The translations under genes and the position numbers were made by a program. Below are positions 16,205-25,161 of a DNA stretch of 64,000 bases, one piece after another. Source of the DNA: an uncultured Bacteroidales bacterium (GTDB taxonomy: Bacteria; Bacteroidota; Bacteroidia; Bacteroidales; Muribaculaceae); the NCBI GenBank assembly GCA_902776955.1, contig CACYSG010000037.1, positions 1-64,000 on the forward strand, given 5' to 3'. The notes beneath the pieces were generated by a model that saw only the letters and a program-made list of their open reading frames with translations, was not told where the DNA came from and did no database searches. Numbering within the stretch: position 1 is the stretch's first letter; each line of letters opens with the position of its first letter.

Positions 16205-16212
16205 CAAAGATA
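16205..16212 (-). promoter_or_regulatory. Candidate -7 box for the CotH gene
   Basis: TATCTTTG on the minus strand, about 70 bases before the CotH start. No clear -33 element is seen at the usual spacing. The rest of 16135-16520 contains no gene I can support. Confidence 0.4.
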
Positions 16213-16444
16213 CTAAAAATGTCTTTATGCAGTAATTCACGCCCGATAAATTCGTCATTTTTTTATACAAATCGGCAGTTTGTGTCCACCAGCAGGCGCT
16301 TCATCGTTTGGAACAACGGGGGCATGAAGGTCGCGCGCTGTCGGGTTGTAAATGGTGCCCATGATGCGTTAATCGCCTGTTATGTTGGCACCTTGGCCCT
16401 CGTCACATTTTTTAATGAAAAATTTTATTCGGTTTTTGATTTTT

Positions 16445-16479
16445 TTTGTGTCCCATCCGCCAAAAAAGAAGTAACTTTG
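16445..16479 (+). promoter_or_regulatory. Candidate promoter for the NAD(P)HX repair gene
   Basis: TTTG (16445..16448), 23 nt, TAACTTTG (16472..16479), with the ATG 41 bases further on. The spacing is slightly long. Confidence 0.5.
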
Positions 16480-16520
16480 TTGGCTCAATTAAACAAAAAC
16501 TTGAAAATCACTCAACCATA

Positions 16521-18041
16521 ATGAAAATATTCACCAACGATGGACTGCGTCGCATCGGCGACCGCACTGTGGAAAAGGAGGGCATCGAGATGCTGGACCT
16601 CATCGAGAGGGCAGCATCGGCCGTGTCCTATGAACTCATCTCGCGCTGGAGGACTTCCAAGCGCTTCGTCTTCTTTGCCGGCCCTGGCGACAACGGTGCC
16701 GACGCTCTGGCGGTTGCCCGCATGATGTATGAGCAAGGCTATCGCCCCGAGGTTTACCTGTTCAACATCAAGTCGGCCCAACTTTCACCGTGCTGTCTGG
16801 TCAACCGCGACCGCTTGATGCAGACGGCAGGTGACAATATCGACTTCATCGAGGTGATCCAGAACTTCAACCCGCCCGAACTCGACGAGAACGACGTGGT
16901 CGTTGACGGCTTGTTCGGCAACGGCTTGCGCACGCCCCTCAAGGGTGGTTATACCGCGCTGGTGCAGTACATCAACGCGAGCAATGCCTTTGTCGTGTCG
17001 ATAGACCTGCCCTCGGGCATGTTCGGCGAGTGGAACGTGGGTAACGACCGCCGTAACATCATTCAGGCGAACCTCACCCTCACCTACCAGAGCAAGCGCC
17101 TCGCCTTCTACTTTGCCGAGAATGCCGAGTGCGTCGGCGAGTGCAAGGTCCTGGATATCGAGTTGGACAAGGAGAGCATCGCACGCACTCCCACCGACTT
17201 CTATCTCATCGAGCGGGACGACGTTCATGAGATCATCAAGCCACGCAATCCCTTCAGCAACAAGTATGACCATGGCACGTTGCTGCTCATCGCCGGTAGC
17301 TACGGCATGATGGGCGCCGCCGTGCTGGCCTCCAAGGGCGCCCTGCGTGCAGGGGCCGGATTGGTGACTGTACACGCGCCGCGTTGCGGATACCAAGTGT
17401 TGCAGACGGCAGTCCCCGAAGCGCTCTTTGAACCCGATCGCAACGAGTTGGTCACCAGCGCCATCGACATGCGCCACTCCTATAGTGTCGTTGCCATGGG
17501 ACCCGGCATGGGTGTCAATGACGAGACCCTTGAGGCGGTACACCACTTCATCATGAACTTTAAGCGTCCTTGCCTGCTCGATGCCGATGCGCTCAACTGC
17601 ATCGCTCGCCGTCCCATGCTGCTCAGGAGCATCCCGCCCCGTTCGGTCATCACGCCGCATGCCATCGAGTTTGACCGCCTCTTCGGTGACCACAATACCG
17701 ACGAGGAGCGTCTCAAGAAGGCCATCGACGTGTCCAAGCTCTATAACATCACCATTGTCCTCAAGGGGCATTACACGATGACCGTGCGTCCCGACAGCAA
17801 GATCTACGTCAACAGCAGCGGTAACGCCGGTATGGCGACCCCGGGCAGCGGCGACGTCCTCACCGGTGTCATCTCGGCCCTCATCGCCCAAAACTATCCC
17901 GCCGACTGGGCGGTGGTTCTTGGCGTCTATCTGCACGGCTTGGCAGGTGACCTTGCCGCACAGGGGCACGGCACCTATGGCATGATAGCCAGCGACATCG
18001 TCGATAACCTTGGCAAGGCGATTGTCAAGGTCATGAAATGA
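16521..18041 (+). CDS. nnrD: Bifunctional NAD(P)HX epimerase / ADP-dependent NAD(P)HX dehydratase
   Basis: This enzyme repairs hydrated NADH and NADPH. The 506-aa protein fuses a YjeF-N epimerase (about 1-215; GPGDNGADALAVARMM loop, DGLFGNGL, SIDLPSGM) to a ribokinase-like dehydratase (about 225-500; GSYGMMGAAVLASKGALRAGAG, MGPGMG, LDADALN, and TPGSGDVLTGV, whose Asp is catalytic). The epimerase loop reads GPGDNGAD where many homologues have GxGNNGGD. I chose the ATG at 16521; an upstream in-frame ATG at 16446 overlaps the promoter. The fused architecture is common in bacteria. Confidence 0.95.
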   Translation: MKIFTNDGLRRIGDRTVEKEGIEMLDLIERAASAVSYELISRWRTSKRFVFFAGPGDNGADALAVARMMYEQGYRPEVYLFNIKSAQLSPCCLVNRDRLMQTAGDNIDFIEVIQNFNPPELDENDVVVDGLFGNGLRTPLKGGYTALVQYINASNAFVVSIDLPSGMFGEWNVGNDRRNIIQANLTLTYQSKRLAFYFAENAECVGECKVLDIELDKESIARTPTDFYLIERDDVHEIIKPRNPFSNKYDHGTLLLIAGSYGMMGAAVLASKGALRAGAGLVTVHAPRCGYQVLQTAVPEALFEPDRNELVTSAIDMRHSYSVVAMGPGMGVNDETLEAVHHFIMNFKRPCLLDADALNCIARRPMLLRSIPPRSVITPHAIEFDRLFGDHNTDEERLKKAIDVSKLYNITIVLKGHYTMTVRPDSKIYVNSSGNAGMATPGSGDVLTGVISALIAQNYPADWAVVLGVYLHGLAGDLAAQGHGTYGMIASDIVDNLGKAIVKVMK

Positions 18042-18068
18042 CCTCGCAAAACACCATCCCCGAAAAAT

Positions 18069-18106
18069 AATTAAGGTTGATAATCAAACGATTATCAACC
18101 TTAATT
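18069..18106 (-). terminator. Terminator of tRNA-Leu (and possibly of the opposite gene)
   Basis: A perfect 17-bp stem (18069..18085 with 18090..18106) has a 4-nt loop. On the minus strand it is followed by ATTTTTC, directly after the tRNA. It also lies 27 bases past the convergent NAD(P)HX gene. Confidence 0.8.
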
Positions 18107-18107
18107 G

Positions 18108-18192
18108 TACCTGAAGTGGGACTTGAACCCACACGGCCGCAATGGCCAAGGGATTTTAAGTCCCTCGTGTCTACCGATTCCACCATTCAGGC
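18108..18192 (-). tRNA. tRNA-Leu (anticodon TAA)
   Basis: The 85-nt class II tRNA has acceptor GCCTGAA/TTCAGGT (G1-U72 wobble) with discriminator A, and anticodon stem AGGGA/TCCCT with loop CTTAAAA. A long variable arm is followed by T arm GTGGG-TTCAAGT-CCCAC. CCA is not encoded. A TATCTTTG -7 box lies upstream at 18214..18221 on the minus strand. Confidence 0.96.
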
Positions 18193-18287
18193 ATCGCGGT
18201 ACGGATTCGGCTGCAAAGATACTACTTTTTGGTGAAAAGATGACTTTTACAGCTATTTTTTTGAAATTTCTGTCAAGTAGCAGTGCT

Positions 18288-19607
18288 TTATGGCAGGTCC
18301 AGCAGCCGGATATCGGGTACTGACTGCTGCTGGTTTTCCCTCAAGTCGCTGATGCGCTTGAGCAGTTTGGCGAAGCGGCTGTCGGCCTTGGGGATGAAGT
18401 TGCTGTTTCCCATGTCGGATAGGGCATTGGCAACTCCGTTGACGGTGTACTCGTCAGGGTCGAAGGTCGGCTGGTAAGCAAGGTCCTCCTTGTCGGTAGT
18501 GACAATGTTCAGGAGCCCTGCCTTGTGCAGCTTGTTCAGCACCTGCTCGGCCAGTGGGCCGGGAATGTCATAATCACGGACGAGTCCGCTCAGCTTGATG
18601 GCTCCCTCATGTTGCTTGAAGCGCTTCACGGCCAGCGAGAGCACTGCCAGGGCGATGTGGGTCGAGTAGGTGGCAGACACGCCCTGGGCCTGGTCACGGT
18701 AGGCAAAGTTGTCGAAGTTCTGCCAAGCATAGGTCAATCCCACACCTGCCAGCGTGATGAGCCACGATAGCTGCATCCACACCAGCATCAAGGGCAGGAA
18801 GGCAAAACTGCCGTAGATGGCGTTGTACTTGGAGACATAGAGCTGGCCGGTTACGAACAGCCACTGTACGCACTGGAACAGGGTGCCGCATAACACACCG
18901 GCGAACAACGCTCCCTTGAAGCGCACCTTGGTGTTAGGAATCAGATAGTAGGCGGCGGTGAAGATGATCCACGAGATGAGTGTGGGTGTGAATGACAGCA
19001 GCCGATGCAGCAAGGGAGATAACGCATGGCCGCCAAACACGCGCTGAACCGCGTCGCTCATGAAGATGGAGATACCTGCCGAGCACACCATCAACACCGG
19101 CAGCAACAGGAACAGGGCGGTGTAATCGGTGAACTTGCGGGGCAGCGAGCGGGTGGTCGCCACACCCCACACGTGGTTGAACGAGTCTTCCACGCTGCTC
19201 ATCAGCGACCACAATGTCCACAGCAAGAAGATGAGGCCGATGCCGATGAAAACGCCCTGGGATGCCTGCGAAAGGTAGTTCTCGACATATTGCAGCGCGG
19301 TCTCCAGCGCTTGACGCTGAGCGGGGAAGTACTTGAACAACTCGCTCTGCATCAGATTCTGGAAACCGAAGCCGCGGGCGATGGCAAACAACATCGCCAG
19401 TGCCGGCACGACGGCCAGCACTGTCCTGTAGGTAAGGGCGCATGCTTGAGACTGCAGGTCGCGGTCCAGAAACGAACGCACGCTCAGGTTGATAACCTTG
19501 ATGGTCTTGACCGACCACAACGCCCGCGTGTCGTTCCAAACACCGCTGATGCAATACTGGATGTTGTTCTTGATGCGCTCTATCAGGCTCTCCTTGTTCT
19601 CGCTCAT
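18288..19607 (-). CDS. YihY/BrkB family inner-membrane protein
   Basis: This 439-aa protein has a YihY/virulence factor BrkB (formerly 'ribonuclease BN') domain with six hydrophobic segments at about 60-320. Typical features are ACALTYRTVLAVVPALAMLFA, SSVEDSFNHVWGV, PNTKVRFKGALFAG and YGSFAFLPLMLVWMQLSW. The C-terminal 110 residues form a soluble, winged-helix-like extension seen in Bacteroidetes members. The family's function is unsettled; it is not RNase BN. It lies 45 bases downstream of adk. Confidence 0.92.
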   Translation of the reverse strand: MSENKESLIERIKNNIQYCISGVWNDTRALWSVKTIKVINLSVRSFLDRDLQSQACALTYRTVLAVVPALAMLFAIARGFGFQNLMQSELFKYFPAQRQALETALQYVENYLSQASQGVFIGIGLIFLLWTLWSLMSSVEDSFNHVWGVATTRSLPRKFTDYTALFLLLPVLMVCSAGISIFMSDAVQRVFGGHALSPLLHRLLSFTPTLISWIIFTAAYYLIPNTKVRFKGALFAGVLCGTLFQCVQWLFVTGQLYVSKYNAIYGSFAFLPLMLVWMQLSWLITLAGVGLTYAWQNFDNFAYRDQAQGVSATYSTHIALAVLSLAVKRFKQHEGAIKLSGLVRDYDIPGPLAEQVLNKLHKAGLLNIVTTDKEDLAYQPTFDPDEYTVNGVANALSDMGNSNFIPKADSRFAKLLKRISDLRENQQQSVPDIRLLDLP

Positions 19608-19652
19608 CCTCTCTAGATTTCTATTCAGGGGGGACGGTTTGCCTTGAGTTAT

Positions 19653-20228
19653 TTAGAGGTTGTCCAGAGCGTCCTTGATCAAGTCAAAGATTCCGTCGAT
19701 GGTACCCAAGCCGTTGATGGCGCAGTACTTGCCCTGCTGCTCGTAGTAAGCCTTCAGGGGCGAGGTCTGGTTGTGATAAGTCTCAAGACGCTTGCGGGCG
19801 GTATCCTCGTTGTCGTCCGAACGGCCGCTCAATTGGCCACGCAGCAGGATACGCTTGATGAGTTCCTCCTCGGGGACTTCAAGACCTACGACGGCATCGA
19901 CCTGGGTGCCACGGTCGGCAAGCAACTTCTCGAGGGCTTCGGCCTGGGGAATCGTGCGGGGGAAACCGTCAAAGATGACGCCTTCGCTGGTTTTGTCCTT
20001 GTTATCGTCAAGCACCTGTGCCAGGATGTTGATCATGAGCTCGTCGGGGACAAGCTTTCCCTGATCGATGATACCCTTGGCCGTCTTGCCCAGTTCGGTG
20101 CCGCGGCGGATGTTGTCGCGCAGCACGTCGCCAGTCGAGATGTGGAACAGGTTGTAATGTTCGATGAGTTTATCGCTCTGGGTGCCTTTACCCGATCCGG
20201 GAGCACCAAAAATGACAATGTTCAACAT
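19653..20228 (-). CDS. adk: Adenylate kinase
   Basis: This enzyme interconverts ATP + AMP and 2 ADP in the cytoplasm. The 191-aa short form lacks the zinc/LID finger. Motifs are Walker A GAPGSGKGT (8-16), the AMP-binding stretch HISTGDVLRDNI, DGFPRTIPQA, and LRGQLSGRSDDNEDTARKR in the LID region. It follows hpt by 54 bases, a common purine-salvage pairing in Bacteroidales. Confidence 0.97.
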   Translation of the reverse strand: MLNIVIFGAPGSGKGTQSDKLIEHYNLFHISTGDVLRDNIRRGTELGKTAKGIIDQGKLVPDELMINILAQVLDDNKDKTSEGVIFDGFPRTIPQAEALEKLLADRGTQVDAVVGLEVPEEELIKRILLRGQLSGRSDDNEDTARKRLETYHNQTSPLKAYYEQQGKYCAINGLGTIDGIFDLIKDALDNL

Positions 20229-20282
20229 AATCTTGAATTATATGAGTTATATATATTTTTAATGTATAGTCTTATTTAAACT

Positions 20283-20825
20283 TCAGCCCTCCTTCAGGAC
20301 GTAGATATCTGGCAGGTTGCGGGCCAGCTCATCGATGTCCAGGCCGTAGCCCAGGATGAACTTACAGGGAATTTCAAAGCCTACATACTCGGGAGCCTTG
20401 CCCACGGTGAGCGCCTCGGGCTTGAACAGCAACGAAACCATTTTCACCGATTTGGGGTTCTGCTTGTCCAGTTCCTTGCGCAACTGGGCGGCTGTAATGC
20501 CGCTGTCGATGATGTCCTCGACGATGAGCACGTTGCGCCCGGTAACGTCAATGTCCAGGCCCATGATTTCCTTCACTTTGCCCGTTGACTGCGTCCCCTC
20601 ATAGGACTTGAAGCGGATGAACGCAATCTCGGCGTCATGCAGGCCGCACGCGCGGAACAGGTCGGCCGCAAAGATGAACGAACCGTTGAGGACACACAGG
20701 AATAGGGGATTCTCGTTGGCATAGTCACGTTTGATTTCCTGAGCAAGGCGGTGCACTTGCTTAGCAATCTCTTCACGCCTAATATAAGGCTCAAACGTCA
20801 TGCCCTGATAAGTTACTTCTTCCAT
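20283..20825 (-). CDS. hpt: Hypoxanthine phosphoribosyltransferase
   Basis: This enzyme salvages hypoxanthine or guanine with PRPP to give IMP or GMP. The 180-aa protein has the PRPP loop VLIVEDIIDSGIT (99-111), the flexible-loop start FKSYEGTQSTGKV, and VGFEIPCKFILGYGLDIDELARNLP near the C-terminus. It is the first gene before adk, and a -7 box lies 20 bases upstream. Confidence 0.96.
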   Translation of the reverse strand: MEEVTYQGMTFEPYIRREEIAKQVHRLAQEIKRDYANENPLFLCVLNGSFIFAADLFRACGLHDAEIAFIRFKSYEGTQSTGKVKEIMGLDIDVTGRNVLIVEDIIDSGITAAQLRKELDKQNPKSVKMVSLLFKPEALTVGKAPEYVGFEIPCKFILGYGLDIDELARNLPDIYVLKEG

Positions 20826-20845
20826 TTGTTTACAGAATTAAAATG

Positions 20846-20853
20846 CAAAGGTA
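20846..20853 (-). promoter_or_regulatory. Candidate -7 box for hpt-adk
   Basis: TACCTTTG on the minus strand, 20 bases before the hpt start; no matching -33 TTTG at the usual distance. Confidence 0.45.
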
Positions 20854-20914
20854 CAAAGAACTTCTCGTTTTTTAGGCTGCCAGCCTTCACTTTTTTCATG
20901 ATAAGGCAAAAAAA

Positions 20915-20931
20915 GCGAGCCTGTGGCTCGC
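20915..20931. repeat. REP-like palindrome downstream of the RAYT gene
   Basis: GCGAGCCTGTGGCTCGC is a 7-bp stem with a TGT loop. An identical copy lies on the other side of the transposase gene. It lies 15 bases past the transposase stop and is preceded on the plus strand by a run of A, so it may also act as the minus-strand terminator. Confidence 0.8.
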
Positions 20932-20946
20932 TGTAGGGATGTCGCT

Positions 20947-21909
20947 TTACCGCTTCGTGGCGATGGCCCGTGCTAGGGCGTTCATCTCGCGGCAGCATTC
21001 AGCGGTTAATGGCTGGTAGTTGTTGCGGTGTTCAAATGGCGACACCAGCAGCACTTTGCCGGCAGCGCATGCGTCAAAGAGTTTCCCGCCAGGCTTGGCC
21101 ATGACATCAAAGCCGTTGTTGCTGATGAGGATTACGGGAACTCCTGTCTCATAGGCGCGGTCGATGATGTCTTTCTCACCCGGGCTGATGGCTGGTGACA
21201 CAAGCACTGCCCCTTGGGCCAGCAGTCGATCGCCCTCGCGCGCAATCTCCTCCTTACTCATGCGCCGCGAGCAGTAAACCTGTAGGATTGATGGGTGCTG
21301 CAAGAGTTGATGGTTGCCCATGGCACTCACAGTATGGCCCGCAATGGAGAGGCAATGGGAAACGGTGAAAAAGTCCTTGCGCTCCCGCTTTACCCATAGG
21401 CGTCGCGGGTTATCGTTTAGATAATCTGTCCAGCGGTCAAGTTGACCCTCACCTTTAAGAACCCCGTCGGTGTAGCCTGTTTCCCATACTGGAACAGACA
21501 GCCCTAATTCCCGCGCCGCCTTGTTGCAGCCAGTCTTGAAGCCATTGATGACTTTTCCCAGATGGACTGGCAACGGTTGGGTGACAAACAGGATACCATG
21601 CAAGTGGTCGGGCATGACGGTCAACGCCAGCATCCTGATGTGCGGGTAGTAATAGGGAATTCCCAACCATTCGGTTTTCACCTTTTCGCCTAGCGGTGAA
21701 AGACTCACCCACGGCTGCGGGTGGCTGTCATCGGGCCCACAGAGCGTCCCTAGGGTGGGGCGTCTCTCCTTCACGGCCAAGGTAATCAGGTAGATGGCCC
21801 TTTTCTGGTAGTCGTGGCTAACCATCCGGCGTTTCATCGAGCGGGTGGCGGCCACTTCAGGATGACTTTGGGACCATTGCTTGCGTCCCTCGTTGCGCTT
21901 GTCATCCAT
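20947..21909 (-). CDS. REP-associated tyrosine transposase (RAYT) with C-terminal Rossmann-like domain
   Basis: This is a Y1 (HUH) transposase-like protein of the RAYT group, which processes REP palindromes as single-stranded DNA. The 320-aa protein has the HUH motif MPDHLHG (His102, His104) and a likely catalytic Tyr163 in TDYLNDNPRRLW. The second half (about 185-320) is a separate domain with AREGDRLLAQGAVLVSPAIS and VPVILISNNGF, resembling a DprA/SLOG-type Rossmann fold. Identical REP-like palindromes flank the gene. I chose the ATG at 21909; one at 21936 would start inside the repeat. It is probably domesticated or immobile. Confidence 0.85.
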   Translation of the reverse strand: MDDKRNEGRKQWSQSHPEVAATRSMKRRMVSHDYQKRAIYLITLAVKERRPTLGTLCGPDDSHPQPWVSLSPLGEKVKTEWLGIPYYYPHIRMLALTVMPDHLHGILFVTQPLPVHLGKVINGFKTGCNKAARELGLSVPVWETGYTDGVLKGEGQLDRWTDYLNDNPRRLWVKRERKDFFTVSHCLSIAGHTVSAMGNHQLLQHPSILQVYCSRRMSKEEIAREGDRLLAQGAVLVSPAISPGEKDIIDRAYETGVPVILISNNGFDVMAKPGGKLFDACAAGKVLLVSPFEHRNNYQPLTAECCREMNALARAIATKR

Positions 21910-21931
21910 TGCTTGTTGATTTTTTAAGCAC

Positions 21932-22008
21932 GCCACAGGCTTGCAATACCCCGACGGGCCTGTCGCGGCCGTCCTTGGTTGTTGAGGTATTGCGAGCCTG
22001 TGGCTCGC
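21932..22008. repeat. REP-like palindrome and larger inverted repeat upstream of the RAYT gene
   Basis: A 19-bp inverted repeat with one mismatch (21932..21950 with 21986..22004; arms end GCAATACC/GGTATTGC) contains, at 21992..22008, the same GCGAGCCTGTGGCTCGC palindrome found at 20915. This BIME-like arrangement around a RAYT gene fits known RAYT biology. Confidence 0.8.
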
Positions 22009-22020
22009 TTGTGTTGTTGT

Positions 22021-23562
22021 TTACTTGGCGACTTTCTCGAGGCGCTTCATCATGGCGAACATGAAGATGGCGGCGACGAGGCACACGCCCAGGAAGACGC
22101 TCCAGCATACCCACAGGGGCACCTTGCCCCACAGGGCGCCGCCCACGAGCACGAGCTGGTTGCCCAGGGCGGTGGAAACGAACCAACCACCCATCATGGC
22201 ACCCTTGTACTTGGGAGGAGCGACCTTGCTGACAAACGAGATGCCCATCGGCGAGAGCAACAGCTCACCGAAGGTCAGCACCAGATAGACGCTGATCAAC
22301 AGGTTGGGCGTCACGTCGGCCACATGCTGGCCCACGAGGTTGCCGTCGGCATCGGGAGCCATCTGCGGCATGGGCAGGCCGATCGAGGCGAACGCCATGA
22401 TTGCATAGGCGATGGCGGCAACTACCATACCATAGGCAATCTTGCGGGGCGCCGAGGGCTCCTTGCCCTTATTGGCCAGCCAGCTGAAGATGGCCATCGA
22501 CACGGGTGTCAACGCTACGACATAGAACGGGTTGAACTGCTGGAAAATCGGAGCGGCGATGTCGATGCTGCCGGTGGTGCGGGTGTACTTGTAGTACAGG
22601 ATGCCCAGGGCAGCCAGGATAATGGCGCCCGAGATGCCCTTGGCCTTGGCGGTCTTGCTCTGGAACAGCGAGAATCCGGCATAGACGATGAAGATGACAA
22701 GCACCAGGTTCCACACGTCAAAGGCCATGCTCTCCAGTCCGCTCGACGTGTTGGCGGTGAACTCGTCGGCAAAGAAGGTGAGCGACAGACCGTTCTGGTG
22801 GAACGCCATCCAGAAGAATACGACCACGGCAAACACGAGGCACAGGGCGATGATGCGCTGCATGGTCTCGTCTTTGCTCAACTCGGGTTCCTTGACGGTG
22901 TTGGCCTCATCCTTTACAGCGGCCTTCTTGCCACCCTCGCAGTGACGGAAAGTGCTGCGGAAGGCATAGTAGATGGCAATTGACAATACCAGCGAAACGC
23001 AAGCCACGGCAAACGAGAAGTGGTAGGCGTCATTGGACGAGAAGCCCCAAACGGTCTCGGCATATTCCTTGATCTTTACGGCTGCCGTCGGTGCAAACAA
23101 GGCGCCGATGTTGATGGCCATGTAGAAAATCGAGAAACCTGAGTCGCGCTTGGCAGCGTAACGCGTGTCATCGTACAGATTGCCCACCATCACCTGCAGG
23201 TTGCCCTTGAACAGGCCGGTGCCTAGGCCGATGAGCAGTAGCGCTCCAATCATCACAATCAGCGCAAAGGTGTTGCCACCCAGGGGCACTGCCAGGAGCA
23301 GATAGCCCAGGAACATGATGATGATACCGATGGTCACCATCTTGCCGAAGCCGAACTTGTCGGCCATCCAGCCGCCGATGAGCGGGAGGAAATACACGAC
23401 CATCAAGAACGAGCTGTAGATGAAGCCGGCAACAGCCGGTGACAGGCCATAGTTCGCCCTGAGGAAGAGGGCGAACACGGCAATCATCGTGTAGTAGCCG
23501 AAGCGCTCGCCCGTGTTGGCCAGTGCCAACGCGAAAAGTCCTTTAGGTTGTCCTTCAAACAT
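22021..23562 (-). CDS. POT/PTR2 family proton-dependent oligopeptide transporter
   Basis: This 513-aa major-facilitator protein imports di- and tripeptides with protons. It has about 14 helices and the POT signature GERFGYYTM near the N-terminus (about 18-26; usual form ExxERFxYY). Further features are LPLIGGWMADKFGFGK, GTGLFKGNLQVMVG and the late motif LLLSPMGISFVSKVAPPKYKGAMMGGWF. It appears complete. The upstream paralogue (23666-25107) is damaged, so this is probably the working copy. Confidence 0.94.
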   Translation of the reverse strand: MFEGQPKGLFALALANTGERFGYYTMIAVFALFLRANYGLSPAVAGFIYSSFLMVVYFLPLIGGWMADKFGFGKMVTIGIIIMFLGYLLLAVPLGGNTFALIVMIGALLLIGLGTGLFKGNLQVMVGNLYDDTRYAAKRDSGFSIFYMAINIGALFAPTAAVKIKEYAETVWGFSSNDAYHFSFAVACVSLVLSIAIYYAFRSTFRHCEGGKKAAVKDEANTVKEPELSKDETMQRIIALCLVFAVVVFFWMAFHQNGLSLTFFADEFTANTSSGLESMAFDVWNLVLVIFIVYAGFSLFQSKTAKAKGISGAIILAALGILYYKYTRTTGSIDIAAPIFQQFNPFYVVALTPVSMAIFSWLANKGKEPSAPRKIAYGMVVAAIAYAIMAFASIGLPMPQMAPDADGNLVGQHVADVTPNLLISVYLVLTFGELLLSPMGISFVSKVAPPKYKGAMMGGWFVSTALGNQLVLVGGALWGKVPLWVCWSVFLGVCLVAAIFMFAMMKRLEKVAK

Positions 23563-23581
23563 GATATTTTTCTCTTTAATC

Positions 23582-23626
23582 AGAGAATCTAGAAAATCTA
23601 GATTTGCTAGATCTCCTAGATTCTCG
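23582..23626 (-). repeat. Short-period CTAGAT array before the POT gene
   Basis: Repeated TCTAGA/CTAGAT words at about 9-nt spacing end 20 bases before the start codon of the downstream transporter. This is one of several sense-oriented intergenic arrays in the window. Confidence 0.6.
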
Positions 23627-23665
23627 TGTGGTGATTATTTAATTAAATAATGTGTAGCTCGGAGA

Positions 23666-25107
23666 TTACTTTTTCTCGCCGGTAACGCGCTCCAGCCAGC
23701 TGACCATGAACCACATGACGCCCATGGCGACGAGGCAGATAACCAGGAAGACGGCCCAGCACATCCACAGCTTGGGCATCTTGTTGAGCATAACCGGGCC
23801 AATCCAGATGAAATCTTGGAAACGAACGACAGACCCAGCGGCGAGATGAACAACTCGGCAACCGTCAGGAAGAAGTAGGTGGCGATGAGTACCCACCACT
23901 GTGACTTCATGGCTGCCTGCTGGTCGATACCCAGGGCGCGGAACTCCTCACCATTGGGATAATCATAGGCCATGCTGAGGAGAACCAGGAACAGATAAGC
24001 CATACCCGTGATAGCCATACCAATGACAATCTTGCGCGGCGTGGAGATGGCTTTGCCTTTCCTTGCCAGAGCTGCAAAGATAGCCATGATGATGGGCGTG
24101 AGCACGATTACGAAGAACGGATTCACAGCCTGCCAGATCTCGGGTGCAATCTTGTCGGTGATGACATAGTCACGCGCGAATACCGACAGCGACTGACCGT
24201 TCTGGTGGAATGACAACCAGAAGAATACACAAACGCCCAGCACAGCGAACAACGCTGCCATGCGCTGCTTGATCTCCTTGGCCATGGCACGCTTCTCCTC
24301 GGCGGTGTACTGCTCGACTGCAGCAGCCTCCTTCTTGGCGGGAGTCGGGAAGATTTTCTTAAAGGCAATGAAGATGATCAGCGAGATGAACATGGCGACA
24401 ACCGAAGCGATAAAGCTGTAGTGTACACCAGTGTTAAACACCTCAAGGTAGCTGTTGCAAGCGGCATCCATGTTGCTCATGTCAAGGCCACCTTGATTAA
24501 CCTTCTCCATCAGAGTGGTGAGGTTGGTCATCTGATCGCTAGCCATGTTGGCACCTTCTTTCAGGTACTGATGGCACAATGCGGGCAGACCTGCATCATA
24601 GACCATGCCCTTGACGCCGAGCCACCACTGGCGCAGCAACGGGGCAACGAACGGGGCAATCAGACCACCAATGTTGATGAATACGTAGAAAATCTGGAAA
24701 CCCGAGTCGCGGCGCTCTTTGATGGCCTTGATCTCCTCTTCGCTCTTGCCAGCGGCAACAGCGTCGGCCTCCATGTTGTCATACATCTGACCCACGATAG
24801 CCTGCAGGTTGCCCTTGAACAGACCGTTACCGAAGGCGATCAGGAACAGTGCCACACAGGTGAACACGAGCAGCCACATGTGGTTGCCGGCTGAGTGGAC
24901 AACGGGGATTGCCAACAGCACATAGCCAATAGCCATGATCACAAGACCCCACTGGATGGTACCCTTGTAATTCTGGGTGCGGTCGGCAATGAAACCGCCG
25001 ACAAGACTCAATACATAAATACCGGCATAGAAGACGCTGTAGCCGAAGCGTTCGCCCATGTTACTCAAGGCGGCAGGGATTAGACCCTTAGGATGGTTTT
25101 TAAACAT
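23666..25107 (-). pseudogene. POT-family peptide transporter with N-terminal deletion and C-terminal deletion/frameshift
   Basis: This is a paralogue of the neighbouring transporter. After GERFGY the sequence jumps straight to the family's second helix, an in-frame loss of about 26 residues near 25038. After SPLGLSFVSK (near 23815) about 20 residues are missing and the frame changes. The correct continuation (FIWIGPVMLNKMPKLWMCWAVF..., ending VTGEKK at 23666) is in another frame; the uninterrupted frame instead runs to 23635 with an unrelated Ser/Cys-rich tail. Either the gene is decaying or the assembly is wrong at two places. The middle is intact and MFS-like, with a large periplasmic insert. 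Confidence 0.8.
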
Positions 25108-25161
25108 AATTCGTTAGGTTTTTGATTGGTTAATTATTAATAATGTGTTATTGTTCTCGTT

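Noticed and set aside
20947-21909. RAYT gene as an active IS200/IS605 element
   Set aside because: No TnpB/IscB gene or IS200-type subterminal ends are seen; the flanking palindromes and fused domain fit the RAYT group better.
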